A stretch of DNA of 64,000 bases from DASUBV01 sp963822485. Lineage in GTDB: Bacteria; Actinomycetota; Actinomycetes; Streptosporangiales; Streptosporangiaceae. The position numbers and the translations under genes are program-made. Shown here one piece after another: positions 59,421 through 64,000 of this stretch; the stretch's first letter is position 1; each line of letters begins with the position of its first letter. Below the pieces are notes generated by a model. It was given only the letters and a program-made list of their open reading frames with translations, had not been told where the DNA came from and did not search any database. The stretch covers positions 248,001-312,000 of the forward strand of contig CAWGHW010000001.1 in assembly GCA_963822485.1 (NCBI GenBank), read 5' to 3'.

Positions 59421-62347
59421 TTAGAGCAGGACCTCGTGGACGGGGTCGATGCCGGGAAGGGCATGCAGCTTGATCTCGGCCACGCGGCCGGCGGCCGAGA
59501 CGTCGGGGGCGGCGGCGGCCAGGGCGTCGAGCTGCTCTTGCGGCGCGGTCAGGATCAGCTGGGAGACGGGCGCCTTCATGGGCAGCTGTGCCTGCGACTT
59601 GGCTCGGCGCACCGCCCCGATGGCCGCCGCCGCCGCGTCCAGCACCGCGGTGCCACCCGGCACCGCGGTGCCGGGTGGCGCTGCCGTGCTACCAGGCGCT
59701 GCCGTGCTACCAGGCGCTGCCGTGCTGCCTGGCACTGCCGTGCTGCCCGGCACTGCGGCGCTGCCCGGCACCGTCGCGCCTTCGGGCGCAGTCGACGCGT
59801 CCAGCACCGCCGTCCCGTCCGGGCTGATCGCGCCGCCGACCGCACCCGCGCCGTCGACCGCACCCGCGCCGTCGACCGCACCCGCCTCGGCGTCGGCCAG
59901 CGCCAGCAGTCCGGCGGGCTCCGGCCACCCCGCTAGGTGCACCGAGCCCGTTTGCCACCAGGACCACACTTCCTCGGTCACGAACGGCACGAACGGGGCC
60001 AGCAGCCGCAGCACCACTGACAGCGCCTGGCGCAGCGTCGCCACCGCCGAGGCCGCCGGCCGCGGCCCCCGCTCGCCGTAGGCACGGGGCTTGACCAGCT
60101 CCAGGTAGTCATCGCAGAAGAACCAGAAGAACCGCTCGGCGTGCTCCAGCGCCAGCGCGTGGTCGTAGGCCTCGAAGGCGTCCGTGCACTGGGCCGTGAC
60201 CGCCGCCAGCCGCCGCAGCAGCGCCCGGTCAATCGGCTCGGTGACCGGCCCGTCCAGGCCGCCGCCCGGACCGCCGCCCGGACTGCCGCCCGGACTGCCG
60301 CCCGGACCGCCGCCCGGATCGCCGCTCTCGCCGATGCCCAGCACGAACCGGCTCGCGTTGAGGATCTTCACGGCCAGCCGACGGCCGATCTTGAGCTGTG
60401 CCGGGTCGAACGCCGTGTCCACGCCCAGCCGCGCACTGGCCGCCCAGTACCGGACCGCGTCCGTTCCGTAATTGTCGAACATGTCAGTCGGGGTCAGCAC
60501 GTTGCCCGCCGACTTGGACATCTTCTTGCGGTCCGGGTCCACGATCCAGCCGGAGATGGCCGCGTGCCGCCAGGGCAGCACGCCCTCTTCCTGCTCGGCC
60601 CGCAGCACGGAGTAGAACAGCCAGGTCCGGATGATCTCGTGGGCCTGCGGCCGCAGGTCCATGGGGAACACCCGGGCCATGATGTCGTCCGGCGTGCTCC
60701 AGCCGGCCGCGATCTGCGGGGTCAGCGAGGACGTGGCCCAGGTGTCCATGATGTCCGGGTCGGCGGCGAAGCCGCCCGGCGCGTTTCGCTGGTCGGCCCG
60801 GTAGCCGGCGGGCACGTCGGCGGCCGGGTCCACCGGCAGGTCGGCGTCGGCGGGCGCGATCGGGCGGCTGCGGTCGGGCCGGCCTTCGTCGTCCACGGGG
60901 TACCACACCGGGATCGGCACGCCGGAGAACCGCTGGCGGCTGATCAGCCAGTCGCCGGACAGGCCGTCGACCCAGTTCTCGTACCGGGACTTCATGTGCG
61001 CCGGATGCCAGTCCAGCTCCCGGCCGCGCTCCAGCAGGCGGGCCCGCAGGCCGGGGTCGCGGGCGCCGTTCTTGATGTACCACTGGCGGGTGGTCACGAT
61101 CTCGAGCGGCTCGGCGCCCTTCTCGTAGAACTTCACCGCGTGCCGGACCGGCTCCAGCTCGCCGCGCAGCGCGCCTGCCTCGGCCAGCAACTCCACGATC
61201 CGCCGCCGCGCGGCGCGGGCCCGGAGCCCGGCCAGCTCGGCGTAGGCGGCCAGGCCGTCCCCATTTGTTATTGCCGAAGGGGCTGAGGGCAGCAGCCGCC
61301 CGTCGCGTCCGACCACCGCCCGCGTGTCCAGCTGCAGGTCCCGCCACCAGGTCACGTCGGTGGTGTCCCCGAACGTGCACACCATGGCGATCCCGGTGCC
61401 CTTCTCCGGGTCGGCCAGCCGGTGGGCCAGGATCGGCACGGGCACCCCGAACAGGGGAGTCGTGGCCTTGGTGCCGAACAGCGCGGCGTAGCGCTCGTCG
61501 TCCGGGTGGGCGACCAGCGCCACGCAGGCCGGGAGCAGCTCGGGCCGGGTCGTGGCCACGACCACCTCGCCCGGGCGCCGCCCGGCCACCTCGCCCGGCC
61601 CGCGGCCCGGCCAGCCCGAACGCCAGCCGGGCGTAGGCCCCGTCGATGACCCGGTCCTCGATCTCGGCCTGGGCCACGGCCGTCCCGAAGGTCACGTCCC
61701 ACAGCGACGGGCCCTCGGCCTGGTAGGCATCGGCCCGGGCCAGGTCGCGCAGGAACACCCGCTGGGAGATGGCCTGGGCGCGGTCGTCGATGGTGCGGTA
61801 GCTCATGTCCCAGTCCACCGACAGGCCCAGCCGCTGCCACGCGCTGGCGTAGGCGGCCTCATCGACGGCGGTCAGCTCCCGGCACAGCTGCACGAAGTTG
61901 CGCCGGGATATCGGCACCTGGTCGGCCGGCCGCACTGGCTTGCCGCCGGTCGGCGCCACCTTGAGGTCGGGCTGGTAGGGGAGCGAGGGGTCGGGGCGGA
62001 CCCCGTAGTAGTTCTGCGTCCGGCGCTCGGTGGGCAGCCCGTTGTCGTCCCAGCCGACCGGGTAGAAGACCTGCTGCCCGCGCATCCGGTGGTAGCGCGC
62101 GATCGTGTCGGTCTGGGTGTAGGAGAAGACGTGCCCGATGTGCAGCGATCCGCTGGCCGTCAGCGGGGGAGTGTCGATGGCGTAGACGTCACCGCGGGTC
62201 GCAGCGCTGCTGGGGGCAGAGCGGTCAAACTTGTACTACACGCTCCTTAGCCCACCGCTGCGTCCACTTGTCCTCGATGCCGTCAAGCGTCGGCTTGCCC
62301 GGCACGGCGGTGGTGGCCGGTTCCGCACGGCCAGAGTCGGTGTTCAT
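59421..62347 (-). CDS. valS: Valyl-tRNA synthetase, two apparent frameshifts
   Basis: ValRS charges tRNA-Val. The class I signatures are GSLHIGHVFSYTQTDTIARY (HIGH) and DRKKMSKSAGNVLTPTDMFD (KMSKS), and the editing-domain region is VVVATTRPELLPACVALVAH. The start ATG 62347 opens MNTDSGRAEPATTAVPGKP. The frame shifts near 62231-62240 (a one-base insertion before VYKFD-like sequence) and again near 61590-61640. Two family-atypical insertions occur: a Gly/Pro run after GIGESGDP, and AVPGST-type repeats before AAIGAVRRAKSQAQLPMKA. Essentiality makes sequence error the likely cause of the breaks. Confidence 0.9.
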
Positions 62348-62447
62348 GACAACCAAGGGTAGCCGTTTCGCCCGACCCCTCGGGCGGCAGTTCCGGCCGC
62401 TGGTCGCGGCTCGATGGTTAACCCATCGCCCTTATAGGGTGGCCCGT

Positions 62448-63474
62448 ATGCAGACGCGCGCACTTGGAAGCACCGGAGTCAAGGTCAGCCCGCTGTGCCT
62501 GGGCGCCATGATGTTCGGGGCCTGGGGCAATCCCGATCACGACGAGTCCGTCCGGATCATCCACCGGGCCCTGGACGCCGGGATCAACTTCATCGACACC
62601 GCCGACGTGTACTCCGCCGGCGAGTCCGAGGAGATCGTCGGGAAGGCGCTGGCCGGCCGGCGCGAGCACATCGTGCTGGCCACCAAGGCGCACGGGACCA
62701 TGGGCGCCGACCCCAACCAGCAGGGCAACTCCCGGCGCTGGATCATCCGCGAGTGCGAGAACAGCCTGCGCCGCCTGGGCACCGACTACATCGACCTGTA
62801 CCAGATCCACCGGCCCGAGCCCGAGACGGACATCGACGAGACCCTGGGCGCGCTCAGCGACCTGATCCGGGCCGGGAAGATCCTCTACGCGGGCAGCTCC
62901 ACGTTCCCCGCCGCGCAGATCGTGCAGGCCCAGTGGACCGCCGAGCGGCGCGGCCGGGAGCGGTTCGTCTGCGAGCAGCCGCCGTACTCCATCCTGGTGC
63001 GCGGCGTCGAGGCCGAGGTGCTGCCGGCCTGCCAGCAGTACGGCATGGGCGTCATCCCGTGGAGCCCGCTGGCCGGCGGCTGGCTGACCGGCCGGTACCG
63101 CAAGGGCGCCGAGATCCCGGTGAGCCGCCGCGCGGAGCGCCTGCCGCAGCGCTTCGACCTCAAGCTGCCCGGCAACCAGGCCAAGCTGGAGGCCGCCGAC
63201 CAGCTCGCCAAGCTGGCCGACGAGGCCGGGCTGATCGCTGATCCACCTGGCGCTGGCCTTCACGCTCAGCCACCCGGCGGTGACCGCCCCGATCATCGGG
63301 CCGCGCACCATGGAGCAGCTCGACAGCCAGCTCGGCGCGGCCGACGTCGTGCTGGACAGCGCGATCCTGGACCGGATCGACGAGATCGTGCCGCCCGGCG
63401 TCAACCTGAACCCCGGCGACCGCGGCTACGACACCCCGGCCCTGGCCGACCCCTCCCGCCGACGGCGCGGCTAA
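62448..63474 (+). CDS. Aldo/keto reductase, apparent frameshift
   Basis: An NADPH-dependent oxidoreductase of the AKR barrel fold. It begins MQTRALGSTGVKVSPLCLGA and has catalytic residues in FIDTADVYSAGESEEIVGKA (Asp, Tyr), LATKAHGTMG (Lys) and YQIHRPEPETDIDETLGAL (His). After KLADEAGL the frame changes near 63229-63245; the other frame gives LIHLALAFTLSHPAVTAPII, the cofactor-binding end GPRTMEQLDSQL and a TAA at 63474. It is divergent from valS with 100 bases between. Confidence 0.87.
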
Positions 63475-63497
63475 CCGCGTAGGCCATCATTTCCCGC

Positions 63498-64000
63498 ATG
63501 CCGCCACGCTCCACGAGATCGTCTCTGCTGCTGACCCTCGTGGTCCTGGCCGGCCTGCTGGCCGCGTGCTCGGCCGGGCCCGGGCCCGGAAAGCTGGTGG
63601 CCGGCGGCGCGACGGGCAGCTACGTGGTCCCGCCCGGCATCCACAAGATCAAGCACGTGATCATCGTGATGCAGGAGAACCGGTCGTTCGACTCCTACTT
63701 CGGCACCTACCCCGGGGCCGACGGCATCCCGATGGCCAGGGGCCTGCCGCTGGTGTGCGTGCCCGCCCGGCGCGGGTGCGTGCGCCCGTACCACGACATC
63801 AAGGACGTCAATGGCGGCGGCCCGCACGGCGAGAAGAACGCCATCGCGGACGTGGATCACGGCCAGATGGACGGGTTCATCCTGCAGCGCGACGCGGCCA
63901 GCAGGACCTGCAAGAACCCCGACGACCCGACCTGCAGGCACGGCAGCTTCCCCGACGTGATGGGCTATCACACCGCGGCCGAGATCCCGAACTACTGGGC
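63498..64000 (+). CDS. Phosphoesterase/phospholipase C family lipoprotein, 3' end outside window
   Basis: The N-terminus MPPRSTRSSLLLTLVVLAGL with lipobox LLAAC marks a lipoprotein. Next is KHVIIVMQENRSFDSYFGTY, the nucleophile and metal-ligand region of the acid phosphatase/phospholipase C family, then VDHGQMDGFILQRDA and MGYHTAAEIPNYW. It is the third member of the family in the window but of a different subgroup (ENRSFD rather than ENVSFD). ATG 63498 lies 24 bases after the aldo/keto reductase stop. It is truncated by the window. Confidence 0.88.
   Translation, partial: MPPRSTRSSLLLTLVVLAGLLAACSAGPGPGKLVAGGATGSYVVPPGIHKIKHVIIVMQENRSFDSYFGTYPGADGIPMARGLPLVCVPARRGCVRPYHDIKDVNGGGPHGEKNAIADVDHGQMDGFILQRDAASRTCKNPDDPTCRHGSFPDVMGYHTAAEIPNYW

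Overview
The window is a very GC-rich actinomycete chromosome segment. GTG and TTG starts are common, several neighbouring genes overlap as GTGA or ATGA, and many short gaps carry GGAGG-type ribosome binding sites. The order RNase D - DUF3000 - hemE ... hemY - DUF3040 - chdC recalls the haem region of Streptomyces and Streptosporangiales-like bacteria. The genus cannot be fixed from sequence reading alone. No tRNA, rRNA, CRISPR array, transposase or integrase was recognised.

Layout. Positions 1-12055 look like conserved core. They hold a translationally coupled DUF3000/RNase D pair, three enzymes of the coproporphyrin-dependent haem route (HemE, HemY-type oxidase, ChdC), an adenosine-deaminase-like gene coupled to hemY, a regulator/membrane-protein pair, a hisE-hisG pair and a two-domain YciI protein. 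Positions 12056-34592 look like an accessory island inserted between yciI and polX. A fragment of polX lies just right of intact yciI, a fragment of the yciI 3' end lies just right of the last island gene, and more polX fragments lie inside. Its cargo is a RidA/AhpD/ArsR cassette, a Tat-exported GH2 glycosidase with two carbohydrate-binding modules nested in it, a large secreted protein bracketed by padR sequence, a PadR-controlled membrane protein, a DUF1254 protein, a six-gene catabolic operon of unknown substrate, and a run of kinase, Nudix and acetyltransferase genes.

Positions 34593-47748 hold polX, a drug-export ABC transporter with a 29-bp TetR-type palindrome, and a cluster of secreted phosphoesterases around the iron-uptake genes efeO and efeB. 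Positions 47950-64000 hold a DinB/TPR protein, chrA, msrB, secA2, an ArsR regulator with an MFS exporter, an aminotransferase with a divergent XRE/cupin regulator, radC, an Rpn-like nuclease gene with a decayed paralogue, two very large palindromes, valS, an aldo/keto reductase and the start of a third phosphoesterase.

At least nine otherwise normal genes, several of them housekeeping, are split by apparent single-base frameshifts, mostly in G/C runs. The simplest reading is unpolished sequence rather than mass gene decay. Coordinates of those genes span the whole locus across the frameshift.
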